Shown here in pieces: positions 17,975 to 27,048 of a stretch of 64,000 bases of DNA. Source of the DNA: Bradyrhizobium sp. ARR65 (lineage in GTDB: Bacteria > Pseudomonadota > Alphaproteobacteria > Rhizobiales > Xanthobacteraceae); assembly GCF_000472385.1 (NCBI RefSeq), contig NZ_AWZU01000041.1, positions 127 through 64,126 of the forward strand, in the 5' to 3' direction. The translations under genes and the position numbers were made by a program. Each line of letters starts with the position of its first letter. Position 1 is the stretch's first letter. The notes under the pieces are model-generated. The model searched no databases. It worked only from the letters and a program-made list of their open reading frames with translations, and had not been told where the DNA came from.

Positions 17975-20323
17975 ATGGGTATTGAAGGCATTGGCGCCAG
18001 CGTGGTGCGCAAGGAAGACAGGCGTTTCATCACCGGCAAGGGCCGCTATGTCGACGACATCAAGCTTGTCGGCACGAGCTATGCTCACTTCATCCGCAGC
18101 CCGCATGCGCACGCCAAGGTCAGAGGCATCGACGCCTCGGCGGCGCTGAAGATGCCCGGCGTGCTCGCGGTGCTGAACGGCAAGGAGCTGGTCGACGACA
18201 AGATCGGCAATCTGATCTGCGGCTGGGCCATTACGTCCAAGGACGGCTCGCCGATGAAGATGGGCGCGTGGCCGGCGATGGCGCCGGAAGTCGTGCGCTT
18301 TGTCGGACAGGCCGTCGCGGTCGTGATCGCCGAGACCAAGAACCAGGCGCGCGATGCTGCTGAGGCCGTGGTGGTCGATTATGAAGAGCTGGCTGCCGTT
18401 CCCGACATTCACGCGGCGATCAAACCGGGCGCGCCGCAGCTGCACCCCGAAGCGCCCGGCAACATCGTCTATGACTGGGTGCTCGGCGACGAGAACGCGG
18501 TCAGGGATGCCTTTGCGAAGGCCGCCAATGTGGTGAGCCTCGATCTCACCAACAACCGATTAGTGCCGAACGCCATGGAGCCGCGCGCGGCGATTGCGAA
18601 CTACGACGCTGCGGAAGAGCACTTTACGCTCTACACCACCTCACAGAACCCGCATGTCGCACGCCTTGTGCTGTCGGCGTTCTATAACATCGCGCCCGAG
18701 AACAAGCTGCGGGTGATCGCCCCGGATGTCGGCGGCGGTTTCGGCTCGAAGATCTACATTTATCCGGAAGAGATGGTCTGCCTGTGGGCCTCCAAGAAGG
18801 TCGGCCGCCCGATCAAATGGGCAGCGGACCGCTCGGAATCCTTCCTCACCGACGCGCATGGCCGCGATCACGTGACTAAGGCGGAGATGGCCTTCGACAA
18901 GGATAACAAGATCCTGGGGCTGCGCGTCAAGACCCACGCCAATTTCGGCGCCTATATGTCGCTGTTCTCGTCGTCGGTACCGACCTATCTCTATGCGACG
19001 CTGTTGTCGGGCCAGTACGTGATCCCGGCGATCCATGCCGAGGTGATCGGCGTCTACACCAACACCACGCCGGTCGATGCCTATCGCGGCGCGGGTCGGC
19101 CCGAGGCGAGCTATTTGGTCGAGCGGATGATGGAAACCGCGGCGCGGCAACTGAAGGTCGATCCGACCGAGCTGCGTCACAAGAATTTCATCCGGCAATT
19201 CCCCTACCAGACGCCGGTCATCATGAACTACGACACTGGCGACTTTGTCGCCTCACTCGATGCCGCGAAAAAGGCGATCGACTATGCCGGCTTCCCGGCG
19301 CGGAAGGAGCAGGCCAAGAAGAACGGCAAGCTCCGGGGCATCGGAGTCTCCTGCTACATCGAAGCCTGCGGCATTGCCCCCTCGAAAGCGGTCGGCAGCC
19401 TGGGCGCCGGCGTCGGCTTATGGGAATCGGCCGAGGTGCGCGTCAACCCGGTCGGCACCATCGAGGTCCTCACGGGCTCGCACAGCCACGGCCAGGGCCA
19501 CGAGACGAGCTTCTGCCAACTCGTCGCGGACCGGCTCGGCATCGGCATCGATCAGGTCTCGATCGTCCATGGCGACACCGACAAGGTGCAGTTCGGCATG
19601 GGCACTTACGGCTCGCGCTCGGCGGCCGTGGGCCTGACGGCGATCCTGAAGGCGATGGAGAAGGTCGAGGCGAAGGCGAAAAAGATCGCCGCCCATGCGC
19701 TGGAGGCGTCCGAAGGCGACATCGTCATCGAGAACGGCGAGTTCAAGGTCGCCGGCACCGACAAGAAGATTGCATTCCCGATGGTCGCGCTCGCTGCCTA
19801 TACCGCGCACAATCTGCCCGACGGCATGGAGCCCGGTCTGAAGGAGACGGCGTTCTATGACCCCACCAACTTCACCTTCCCGGCCGGTGCCTATATCTGC
19901 GAGGTCGAGGTCGATGAAGCCACCGGCAAGACGAGCTTCGTCAACTTCGTTGCGGCCGATGATTTCGGGCGGCTCATCAACCCGATGATCGTCGAGGGCC
20001 AGGTGCATGGCGGGCTCGCGCAAGGCATCGGCCAGGCGCTGCTCGAGGGCGCGGTCTATGACGACAACGGCCAGCTCGTGACGGCCTCCTTCATGGATTA
20101 CACGATGCCGCGCGCCGACGACCTGCCGTCGTTCAAGCTGTCGCACACCACGACCCTGTGCCCGGGCAATCCGCTCGGCGTCAAGGGTTGTGGCGAGGCC
20201 GGCGCGATCGGCGCCTCAGCCGCCGTGATCAACGCGATCACGGACGCGATCGGCGACAACAAGCTGGAAATGCCGGCAACCCCGGACCGCGTCTGGCACG
20301 CGATCCACAGCAAGGCGGCTTAG
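17975..20323 (+). CDS. coxL: Form II aerobic CO-dehydrogenase-type, molybdopterin large subunit
   Basis: The 782-aa subunit belongs to the xanthine-oxidase molybdenum hydroxylases. Cofactor motifs include GGGFGSKIYIYPEE and, near the C-terminus, KGCGEAGAIGA with the conserved catalytic Glu. The diagnostic active-site loop reads AYRGAGR (residues 369-375). This is the form II signature, not the AYXCSFR loop of proven form I CO dehydrogenases, so CO oxidation should not be assumed. The ATG has a very strong GGAGGGAGG site. It lies 87 bp after coxS and 134 bp before coxM. Confidence 0.93.
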   Translation: MGIEGIGASVVRKEDRRFITGKGRYVDDIKLVGTSYAHFIRSPHAHAKVRGIDASAALKMPGVLAVLNGKELVDDKIGNLICGWAITSKDGSPMKMGAWPAMAPEVVRFVGQAVAVVIAETKNQARDAAEAVVVDYEELAAVPDIHAAIKPGAPQLHPEAPGNIVYDWVLGDENAVRDAFAKAANVVSLDLTNNRLVPNAMEPRAAIANYDAAEEHFTLYTTSQNPHVARLVLSAFYNIAPENKLRVIAPDVGGGFGSKIYIYPEEMVCLWASKKVGRPIKWAADRSESFLTDAHGRDHVTKAEMAFDKDNKILGLRVKTHANFGAYMSLFSSSVPTYLYATLLSGQYVIPAIHAEVIGVYTNTTPVDAYRGAGRPEASYLVERMMETAARQLKVDPTELRHKNFIRQFPYQTPVIMNYDTGDFVASLDAAKKAIDYAGFPARKEQAKKNGKLRGIGVSCYIEACGIAPSKAVGSLGAGVGLWESAEVRVNPVGTIEVLTGSHSHGQGHETSFCQLVADRLGIGIDQVSIVHGDTDKVQFGMGTYGSRSAAVGLTAILKAMEKVEAKAKKIAAHALEASEGDIVIENGEFKVAGTDKKIAFPMVALAAYTAHNLPDGMEPGLKETAFYDPTNFTFPAGAYICEVEVDEATGKTSFVNFVAADDFGRLINPMIVEGQVHGGLAQGIGQALLEGAVYDDNGQLVTASFMDYTMPRADDLPSFKLSHTTTLCPGNPLGVKGCGEAGAIGASAAVINAITDAIGDNKLEMPATPDRVWHAIHSKAA

Positions 20324-20332
20324 GAAACCATC

Positions 20333-20431
20333 GCCATTCCGGGGCGACGCGAGAGCGTCGAACCCGGAATCTGAAGCACGGATTGAACTCGAGATTCCGG
20401 GTCTGCGCCTATCGGCGCATCCCGAAATGAC
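20333..20431. repeat. Dispersed palindromic repeat, CATTCCGGGG family, copy 1
   Basis: It begins CATTCCGGGGCGACGCGA and ends GCGCATCCCGAAATGAC. The internal GAACCCGGAATCT pairs with AGATTCCGGGTCTGCGC. It can fold into a long imperfect hairpin. It separates coxL and coxM without a coding frame; three further copies are in the window. Confidence 0.7.
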
Positions 20432-20457
20432 TGAGAAAAGATTTCAGGGAGCACCCC

Positions 20458-21258
20458 ATGTATCAAACCACCTATCATCGCGCCTCCTCGATCGACGACG
20501 CCGCCGCGCTCTTTGCCAAGGGCAAAGAGGCAAAATATCTCGCCGGCGGCCATACGCTGATCCCAGTGATGAAGCAGCGTCTCGCCGCACCGTCCGACGT
20601 CATCGACCTCGGCAAGATCAAGGAGCTCAACGGCATCGAGGTGTCAGCCGATGCGGTCACCATCAAGGCCGCGACACCGCATCACGATGTGGCGATCTCG
20701 ACCGACGTGAAAAAGGCGACCCCGGCGCTGGCCTATCTGGCGTCCACGATCGGCGATCCCGCCGTGCGCCATCGCGGCACCATCGGCGGCTCGCTCGCCA
20801 ACAACGATCCGGCGGCAGATTATCCGGCGGCGGTGCTGGCGCTGGGCGCGACGATCAAGACCAACAAGCGTTCGATCGCGGCCGATGACTTCTTCCAGGG
20901 CCTGTTCTCAACGGCGCTGGAGGACGGCGAGATCATCACCGCCGTGTCCTTCCCGATTCCGGCCAAGGCAGGCTATGCGAAATTCCCACATCCTGCCTCG
21001 CGCTTTGCGCTGACCGGGGTGTTCGTGGCGCAGACCAAGGCGGGTGATGTCCGCGTCGCCGCTACCGGCGCATCCCAGGATGGCGTGATGCGTGTGGGTG
21101 CGATCGAATCCGCGCTGAAGGGCAACTGGTCGGCAAGCGCGCTCGACGGCATCACGATCCCCCCAAGCGGCTTGATCAGCGACATTCACGGCGCTGCGGA
21201 CTATCGCGCGCATCTGATCAAGGTGATGGCGCAGCGCGCCGTGACGGCCGCGGGCTGA
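20458..21258 (+). CDS. coxM: Form II aerobic CO-dehydrogenase-type, FAD-binding medium subunit
   Basis: The 266-aa flavoprotein subunit has the FAD motifs of the CoxM/xanthine-dehydrogenase family: AGGHTLIPVMKQRL near residue 31 and TIGGSLANNDPAADYP near residue 110. The C-terminal CO_deh_flav_C region follows. Length matches the family. The ATG follows GGGAGCACC. It completes a three-subunit complex with the two genes upstream. Confidence 0.93.
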   Translation: MYQTTYHRASSIDDAAALFAKGKEAKYLAGGHTLIPVMKQRLAAPSDVIDLGKIKELNGIEVSADAVTIKAATPHHDVAISTDVKKATPALAYLASTIGDPAVRHRGTIGGSLANNDPAADYPAAVLALGATIKTNKRSIAADDFFQGLFSTALEDGEIITAVSFPIPAKAGYAKFPHPASRFALTGVFVAQTKAGDVRVAATGASQDGVMRVGAIESALKGNWSASALDGITIPPSGLISDIHGAADYRAHLIKVMAQRAVTAAG

Positions 21259-21418
21259 CAGCATCTAAACGGAATAAGAGAGTGCGGCGCGCAAACCATT
21301 GCGCGCCGCAGCGATTTCAAGAAGCATTCCAGTCGAAAGACGCTTGCGGCCGCGTTCTCAAGGCGAGACAATCACTAGCGGAAACGCTGACAGCGCAAAT
21401 CAACTCGGAAAAATCAAC

Positions 21419-22531
21419 GTGCTCGATAAATCATCTCCGCAAGCCGGCGCCCGTGCCTCCGGTCCGTTGGCCGGCTATCGCATCGTCGAGTTCGCCGGCA
21501 TCGGCCCCGGTCCTTTCGCCTGCATGATGCTCGCCGACATGGGCGCCGAGGTCGTCACCCTCGATCGCATCGGCGCGAAGAAGAACACGAAATCTGTCGC
21601 GGGCCGCGGCCGCAAGCTCATCGAGCTCGACCTGAAGGACAAGCAAGCGGTGGCGCAGGTGCTCGATCTGCTCGCGGGCGCGGACGCGCTGATTGAGGGT
21701 TTTCGTCCCGGCGTGATGGAGCGGCTTGGGCTCGGCCCGGACGTTGTGCTCGCGCGCAACCCGAAACTGGTTTACGGCCGCATGACCGGCTGGGGCCAGG
21801 ACGGTCCGCTGGCGCAGGCCGCCGGCCATGACATCAACTACATCTCGCTGACCGGCGCGCTCGCCGCGATTGGACCTAAGGAGCGGCCGCTGCCCCCGCT
21901 CAACCTGGTCGGCGATTTCGGCGGCGGTGCGCTCTACCTCGTGGTCGGCGTACTTGCGGCCCTGCTGGAGGCTTCGAAATCGGGCAAGGGCCAGGTGGTG
22001 GACGCGGCGATGGTCGATGGCGCCGCCTCGCTGATGTCGATGTTCTTCGATCTGACCGCGATGGGCCGCTGGATCGAAGGCCGCGACAACAATTGGCTCG
22101 ATGGTGGCGCGCATTTCTACGCTACTTACGAATGCGCCTGCGGCCACTTCATCTCGATCGGCTCGATCGAGCCGCAGTTTTACGCGCTGTTGCGCGAGCA
22201 CGCCGGCCTGACCGATGCCGCATTCGACGCGCAGATGGACCGCAAGGCCTGGCCGGCACTGAAGGAAAAGCTTGCGCAAGTGTTCAAGACCAAGACGCGC
22301 GACGAATGGTGCCGGATTATGGAAGGCACCGACATCTGCTTCGCGCCAGTGCTGACCATGGCGGAAGCGCCAAAGCACCCGCACATGGCGGTGCGGAAAG
22401 TCTTTGTCGAGCGCCACGGCGTCACCCAGCCCGCCCCCGCCCCGCGCTTCTCGCGCACGCCGTCAGCCATCCGCGAGCCGGAGAGGGTGGAGTTGACGGA
22501 ATTGATAGGTGCCTGGAACACAGCGAGGTGA
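21419..22531 (+). CDS. Alpha-methylacyl-CoA racemase (CaiB/BaiF family III CoA-transferase fold)
   Basis: A 370-aa protein with the family start GPLAGYRIVEFAGIGPGPFACM. The catalytic set of mycobacterial-type racemases is present: His in AGHDINYISLTG, Asp in VGDFGGGALYL, and Glu in GSIEPQFYALL. That supports epimerisation of 2-methylacyl-CoA thioesters over a CoA-transfer role. The frame extends to 21299; the GTG at 21419 sits just before the conserved region and is preferred, though its ribosome site (CGGAAA) is weak. It follows coxM by 160 bp on the same strand. Any metabolic link to the cox genes is inference. Confidence 0.88.
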   Translation: MLDKSSPQAGARASGPLAGYRIVEFAGIGPGPFACMMLADMGAEVVTLDRIGAKKNTKSVAGRGRKLIELDLKDKQAVAQVLDLLAGADALIEGFRPGVMERLGLGPDVVLARNPKLVYGRMTGWGQDGPLAQAAGHDINYISLTGALAAIGPKERPLPPLNLVGDFGGGALYLVVGVLAALLEASKSGKGQVVDAAMVDGAASLMSMFFDLTAMGRWIEGRDNNWLDGGAHFYATYECACGHFISIGSIEPQFYALLREHAGLTDAAFDAQMDRKAWPALKEKLAQVFKTKTRDEWCRIMEGTDICFAPVLTMAEAPKHPHMAVRKVFVERHGVTQPAPAPRFSRTPSAIREPERVELTELIGAWNTAR

Positions 22532-22535
22532 CACC

Positions 22536-22558
22536 GTCGTCCGCTTTCGCCGGACGAC
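22536..22558. terminator. Hairpin between convergent genes, possible bidirectional terminator
   Basis: GTCGTCCG (22536-22543) and CGGACGAC (22551-22558) form a perfect 8-bp stem with a 7-base loop. It lies in the 30-bp gap between the converging ends of the racemase gene and hppD. It has no clear U-tract, so it may be a stem-type repeat acting as a transcript end. Confidence 0.5.
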
Positions 22559-22561
22559 AAT

Positions 22562-23680
22562 CTAATCCGCGTGCTCGACCTTCAGCACGCCGCGGCGGAT
22601 CTGATCCTCCTCGATCGATTCGAACAGGGCCTTGAAGTTGCCCTCGCCGAAACCATCATCCCCCTTGCGCTGGATGAACTCAAAGAAGATCGGCCCGATC
22701 GCGTTGGCGGAGAAGATTTGCAAGAGCACTTTCGTTTGCCCGCCATCGACCACGCCTTCGCCGTCGATCAGAATGCCGTTCTTCCTGAGCCGCACGATGT
22801 CCTCACCATGCCTGGGCAGGCGGATGTCGACCTTCTCGAAATAGGTGTCGGGCGGCGGCGGCATGAAGGGCAGGCCCGCCGCGCGCAGGCTCTCGACCGT
22901 CTGATAGATGTCGCGGCAGCCGCAGGCGATGTGCTGAATGCCCTCGCCGCGGTAGATTTTCAGATATTCCTCGATCTGCCCGGAATCGCCTGCGTCCTCG
23001 TTGATGGGAATGCGGATCTTGCCATCGGGGCTGGTCAGCGCCCGCGAGAACAGGCCCGACACACGGCCCTCGATGTCGAAGAAGCGGATCTGGCGAAAGT
23101 TGAACAGCTTTTCGTAGAACCCCGCCCACACATCCATCCGACCGCGATGCACATTGTGGGTGAGATGATCGATATAATAGAGCCCTGCCGCTGCCGGTTT
23201 CGGATCACGCGCACCGAGCCATTCGAACTCGGCATCATAGGCCGAGCCTTTGGCGCCATAGCTGTCGACCAGATAGAGCAGGCTGCCGCCGATGCCCCTG
23301 ATCGCGGGAACGTCGAGCACCTTCTGCGCGGATGAGGCGCCGGCCGGCTCGGCACCGAGCGCGATCGCACGCTCAAAAGCCTTCTGCGCGTCGACCACGC
23401 GAAATGCCATCGACGGTGCGCACGGCCCATGCGCCGCGACGAAATTGGAGCCGTGGCTGCCCGGCTCCTCGTTGACGAGATAGTTGACGTCGCCCTGGCG
23501 GTAGACCGTGATGTTCTTGGTTCTGTGGCGCGCGACCGGCGCAAAGCCCATCAGCTTGAATAGCGCGTGCAGCGCACCCCCATCGGGGTGGGCATATTCG
23601 ACGAACTCAAACCCATCCGTGCCCATCGGATTGTCAGCGCTGATCGTGGCCGGCGGCGCATCGTGCGGAAACGGACCCAT
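22562..23680 (-). CDS. hppD: 4-hydroxyphenylpyruvate dioxygenase
   Basis: The 372-aa non-haem Fe(II) enzyme converts 4-hydroxyphenylpyruvate to homogentisate. Iron ligands are visible in YIDHLTHNVHRG (His), GIQHIACGC (His) and GPIFFEFIQRKGDDGFGEGN (Glu). The C-terminal gate helix region (FKALFESIEEDQIRRGV) is complete. The frame runs upstream to 23797, but the ATG at 23680 (MGPFPHDAPP) with AGGGAGAG ahead of it gives the usual length. It is divergent from an Lrp-type regulator; the shared 119-bp gap holds three small palindromes. Confidence 0.96.
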   Translation of the reverse strand: MGPFPHDAPPATISADNPMGTDGFEFVEYAHPDGGALHALFKLMGFAPVARHRTKNITVYRQGDVNYLVNEEPGSHGSNFVAAHGPCAPSMAFRVVDAQKAFERAIALGAEPAGASSAQKVLDVPAIRGIGGSLLYLVDSYGAKGSAYDAEFEWLGARDPKPAAAGLYYIDHLTHNVHRGRMDVWAGFYEKLFNFRQIRFFDIEGRVSGLFSRALTSPDGKIRIPINEDAGDSGQIEEYLKIYRGEGIQHIACGCRDIYQTVESLRAAGLPFMPPPPDTYFEKVDIRLPRHGEDIVRLRKNGILIDGEGVVDGGQTKVLLQIFSANAIGPIFFEFIQRKGDDGFGEGNFKALFESIEEDQIRRGVLKVEHAD

Positions 23681-23735
23681 GGCGACTCTCCCTTGCTTCA
23701 GCCTAAATACTCGCTCATCAGGGCCGCAATTGGCG

Positions 23736-23803
23736 TGCAAATGAGTTGCATTTTCGCGGGGATCATGCACAATCTGTGCGCCAACTGCGGATTTCATGCA
23801 TGA
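23736..23803. promoter_or_regulatory. Divergent hppD/lrp control region with three palindromes
   Basis: Three inverted repeats are packed into 68 bp: TGCAA-ATGAG-TTGCA (23736-23750), GCACA-ATC-TGTGC (23767-23779) and TCATGCATGA (23794-23803, overlapping the regulator's start codon). Lrp/AsnC proteins bind arrays of such short palindromes. The likely regulator is the divergent gene itself. Confidence 0.5.
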
Positions 23804-24267
23804 TCTCGCTCGACGCTTTCGACCTCAAGATCCTCGGCGCACTGCAGGACGACGGGCGGCTGACCAACCAGGAGCTCGCAGGAATCGTCGGACTGTCGCC
23901 CTCGCAATGCTCGCGCCGGCGGATGCGGCTGGAAGAGGAAAAGGTGATCGCGGGTTATCGCGCCGAACTCGCGAGCGAAGCGCTCGGCTTCGGCGTCATC
24001 GCCTTCATCCAGATCACGCTCGCCACCCACTCGCCCGACAATGCCAAGAAATTCCGCGCCCTGATCAATCGCGTTGACGATATCCAGGAAGCCTATTCGC
24101 TGACGGGCGATGCCGATTATGTGCTGAAGGCCGTGCTGCGCGATCTGAAAAGCCTGTCCGATATTGTCAATAACGTGCTGATGCCACACCCGAGCGTGGC
24201 ACATGTGCGCTCCTCAATCGTCCTCGACCGGCTGAAGGAGAGTGGAAAGTTGCCGCTGCGTGCATAG
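23800..24267 (+). CDS. Lrp/AsnC-family transcriptional regulator
   Basis: A 155-aa regulator with an N-terminal winged helix-turn-helix (LDAFDLKILGALQDDGRLTN, then ELAGIVGLSPSQCSRRRMRL) and a C-terminal RAM effector domain (GDADYVLKAVLRDLKSLSDI). The ATG at 23800 matches the family start MISLDAFDLKIL; the longer frame upstream is control DNA. It is transcribed away from hppD and probably responds to tyrosine or phenylalanine to control hppD and itself. That role is inferred from position. Confidence 0.93.
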   Translation: MISLDAFDLKILGALQDDGRLTNQELAGIVGLSPSQCSRRRMRLEEEKVIAGYRAELASEALGFGVIAFIQITLATHSPDNAKKFRALINRVDDIQEAYSLTGDADYVLKAVLRDLKSLSDIVNNVLMPHPSVAHVRSSIVLDRLKESGKLPLRA

Positions 24268-24283
24268 TGATCGCTTCTTGCGG

Positions 24284-25555
24284 TCATTCCGCTGGCGCAA
24301 TCGTCCCCTCGACCTCGCCGAAGCCGACGCGATAGCCATCGCCCTGGCACCAGCCGCGAATGATCAGCGTGTCGCCGTCTTCCAGAAACGAGCGCTTGAT
24401 GCCGCCTTCGAGCTCGACCGGCTCGGCGCCGTTCCAGCTTATCTCGATCAGGCTGCCGCGCTGATGTTTTTCCGGACCCGAGATGGTGCCGCTGCCGAGG
24501 AGATCGCCGACGCTCATGGCGCAACCGCTGGAGGCATGATGCATCAGTTGCTGCACTGAGGACCAATACATGAATTTGAAATTGGTGCGGCAAATCGTTT
24601 GCGGCTTATCCATTGCGCCCGCGCGCAAGCCGACATCGAGCGCGAGATCGTAATTGTTCGGCTGGCTCTGGCGCAGGTAAGGCAACGGCGTCGGGTCTTG
24701 TGCAGGTCCCCGCAAGCGGAACGGCTCCAGCGCCTCGCGCGTCACCACCCAGGGACTGATCGAGGTTGCAAAGGCCTTGGCCTGGAACGGACCGAGCGGC
24801 ACATATTCCCATTGCTGGATGTCGCGCGCGCTCCAATCGTTGAGCAGCACAAAGCCGAAGATCATGTCTTGCGCGCGCGCTTCGTCAATCATCTCGCCGA
24901 TCGGCGACGGCTGGCCGATGACGACACCCATTTCCAGCTCAAAGTCGAGCCGCTTGCACGGGCCAAAGCTGGGCGCCTCGACATTCGGCGGCTTCAATTG
25001 ACCGCGCGGGCGGCGAACCTTCGTGCCGCTAACAACGACGGTCGAGGCGCGGCCGTTATAGCCGATCGGCATGTGCAACCAGTTCGGCTGCAGTGCGTTG
25101 TCCTTGCCCCGAAACATGGTGCCGATATTGGTGGCGTGCTCCTTCGAGGAATAGAAATCGGTGTAGCCGGCGACCGCAACCGGCAGATGCAGTTTCACCT
25201 CGGTCATCGGCACCAGCGCCCGGCTGCGCAGCTCCTTGTTGTCGCGAAGCTGCGGATTGTCATGACGCAACAGCTCGCTGATCCGCGCCCGCGTCTTCGA
25301 CCAGACCTTCGGCCCGAGCGTCATCAAGGCGTTGATCGAGCCTTGTGAGAAGACGCCAAAGGCGGGCGAGAGATCGATCAGTCCTTCTTTTTCCAGCACC
25401 GCGAGGTCCAGGACGTAATCGCCGATCGCCACGCCAACCCGCGGAGTCGGATAGGCCACGGTCGAGAACACGCCGTAAGGCAGGTTCTGAATCGGGAAGT
25501 CGGATTCCGGGACGACGTCGATGAAGGAGCGGAGTTTCGGGTCGTTGGGGTGCAA
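24284..25555 (-). CDS. fahA: Fumarylacetoacetase
   Basis: The 423-aa hydrolase cleaves fumarylacetoacetate to fumarate and acetoacetate, the last step of the homogentisate route. It has the N-terminal FAH domain (FIDVVPESDFPIQNLPYGVFS) and the catalytic FAH core with YTDFYSSKEHATNIGTMFRG, LDFELEMGVVIG and FVLLNDWSARDIQQWE. The C-terminus (IRGWCQGDGYRVGFGEVEG) is complete. It follows hmgA by 145 bp on the same strand, with a dispersed repeat between. Maleylacetoacetate isomerase, needed between HmgA and FahA, is not in the window. Confidence 0.96.
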   Translation of the reverse strand: MHPNDPKLRSFIDVVPESDFPIQNLPYGVFSTVAYPTPRVGVAIGDYVLDLAVLEKEGLIDLSPAFGVFSQGSINALMTLGPKVWSKTRARISELLRHDNPQLRDNKELRSRALVPMTEVKLHLPVAVAGYTDFYSSKEHATNIGTMFRGKDNALQPNWLHMPIGYNGRASTVVVSGTKVRRPRGQLKPPNVEAPSFGPCKRLDFELEMGVVIGQPSPIGEMIDEARAQDMIFGFVLLNDWSARDIQQWEYVPLGPFQAKAFATSISPWVVTREALEPFRLRGPAQDPTPLPYLRQSQPNNYDLALDVGLRAGAMDKPQTICRTNFKFMYWSSVQQLMHHASSGCAMSVGDLLGSGTISGPEKHQRGSLIEISWNGAEPVELEGGIKRSFLEDGDTLIIRGWCQGDGYRVGFGEVEGTIAPAE

Positions 25556-25594
25556 GGTATCAGTCCTGTTTTAATGACATCGAGCTCTCTCGGT

Positions 25595-25692
25595 CGTCAT
25601 TCCGGGATCGGCCGCGAGGCGCAGGCCCGGAATCCATATTCCCGGTCGTGGTTATGGATCCTGGGCTCGCGCTTCGCGCCCCGGAATGACGG
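25595..25692. repeat. Dispersed palindromic repeat, CATTCCGGGG family, copy 2
   Basis: Outer arms CGTCATTCCGGGATCG and GCGCCCCGGAATGACGG are complementary, with CCCGGAATCCATA and TATGGATCCTGGG inside, giving a nearly continuous hairpin of about 98 bp. It lies between hmgA and fahA. Confidence 0.75.
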
Positions 25693-25700
25693 GCACCAAT

Positions 25701-27047
25701 CTACGGCCTGTTCGGATCGAACCGCTTTTCCAGGCCCTTCCAGCAATCGGCGTAATCCTCCTGCAGCGTCCCCGACCTCGCCGCGTATTCAGTGACACGT
25801 TGCGGGAAGCGCGTCTCGAACATGAAAGCCATGGTGCCCGTGAGTTTGGCCGGCTTGAGCTCGGTGTTGCTGGCGTGATCGAAGGCCTCGCGATCGGGGC
25901 CATGGGGCAGCATGCAATTGTGCAGGCTCATGCCTCCAGGCACGAAGCCTTGCGGCTTGGCGTCGTAGACGCCGTAGATCAGCCCCATGAACTCCGACAT
26001 GATGTTCATGTGATACCAGGGCGGGCGGAAGGTGTTTTCCGCGACCGTCCAGCGCTCCGGGAAGATCACGAAATCGATATTCGCGGTGCCCGCGGTCTCC
26101 GAAGGCGAGGTCAGCACCGTGAAGATCGAGGGGTCGGGGTGGTCGAAGGCGATCGCGCCGACCGGAGAGAAGGTGCGCAGATCATATTTGTACGGCGCAT
26201 AATTGCCGTGCCAGGCCACCACGTCGATCGGCGAATGCGGCAGCGTCGTCTTCCACAGCGAGCCGCCCCATTTCACGTAGAGCTCGCTCGGGGTGTCCTT
26301 ATCTTCATAGGCGGCAACGGGCGTCAGGAAGTCGCGCGCATTGGCGAGGCAATTGGCGCCGATCGGCCCGCGTTCGGGCAGCGTAAAAGCTCCGCCATAG
26401 TTCTCGCACAGATAGCCGCGCGCCGGTCCCGCAGGAATCTCGATCCGGAATTTCACGCCGCGCGGGATCACCGCAATCTCGCCCGGCTCGATATCGATGC
26501 GGCCGAATTCGGTGATGAAGCGCAAATTACCTTGCTGCGCGACGAACAGCATCTCGCCATCGGCATTGTAGAAGTGCTGATCGACCATCGATTTCGTGAT
26601 GATGTAGACATGCGCGGCCATGCCGGCTTGCGTGTTGGCGTCGCCCGCAGTGGTCATGGTGTGGACGCCCTGCAGGAACGTCATCTCCTGCGTCGGGATT
26701 GGCGTCGGGCCCCAGCGCAACTGCGCAATCGGCACCTCATATTCATGGCAGGGCGCCGTGCGCCACAGCCCGGCACCGACTTTGGTGAAGCGTCCGGAAT
26801 GTTTGACCGAGGGGCGGATGCGATAAAGCCAGGAGCGCTCGTTAGTCCCGCGCGGCGCGGTGAAGGGCGATCCGGATAGCTGTTCGGCATAGAGCCCATA
26901 GGCGCAGCGCTGTGGCGAGTTACGGCCCATCGGCAGCGCGCCCGGCAGCGACTCCGTTTCAAAGCTGTTGCCGAAGCCGGACATGTAGCCCGGCGTGACG
27001 TGAACAGAGCTCTGGGTGACTTTCTCAGGCGAGGTGTTGATGTTCAT
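25701..27047 (-). CDS. hmgA: Homogentisate 1,2-dioxygenase
   Basis: The 448-aa Fe(II) dioxygenase opens the homogentisate ring to maleylacetoacetate. It has the family N-terminus (GYMSGFGNSFETESLPGALP) and iron-site residues in PPWYHMNIMSEFMGLIYG (His and Glu) and NCMLPHGPDREAFDH (His). The ATG at 27047 is one base past the stop of the metallo-beta-lactamase-fold gene, and the ribosome site AAGGAGG is formed by that gene's last codons, so translation is coupled. Confidence 0.97.
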   Translation of the reverse strand: MNINTSPEKVTQSSVHVTPGYMSGFGNSFETESLPGALPMGRNSPQRCAYGLYAEQLSGSPFTAPRGTNERSWLYRIRPSVKHSGRFTKVGAGLWRTAPCHEYEVPIAQLRWGPTPIPTQEMTFLQGVHTMTTAGDANTQAGMAAHVYIITKSMVDQHFYNADGEMLFVAQQGNLRFITEFGRIDIEPGEIAVIPRGVKFRIEIPAGPARGYLCENYGGAFTLPERGPIGANCLANARDFLTPVAAYEDKDTPSELYVKWGGSLWKTTLPHSPIDVVAWHGNYAPYKYDLRTFSPVGAIAFDHPDPSIFTVLTSPSETAGTANIDFVIFPERWTVAENTFRPPWYHMNIMSEFMGLIYGVYDAKPQGFVPGGMSLHNCMLPHGPDREAFDHASNTELKPAKLTGTMAFMFETRFPQRVTEYAARSGTLQEDYADCWKGLEKRFDPNRP

Positions 27048-27048
27048 A

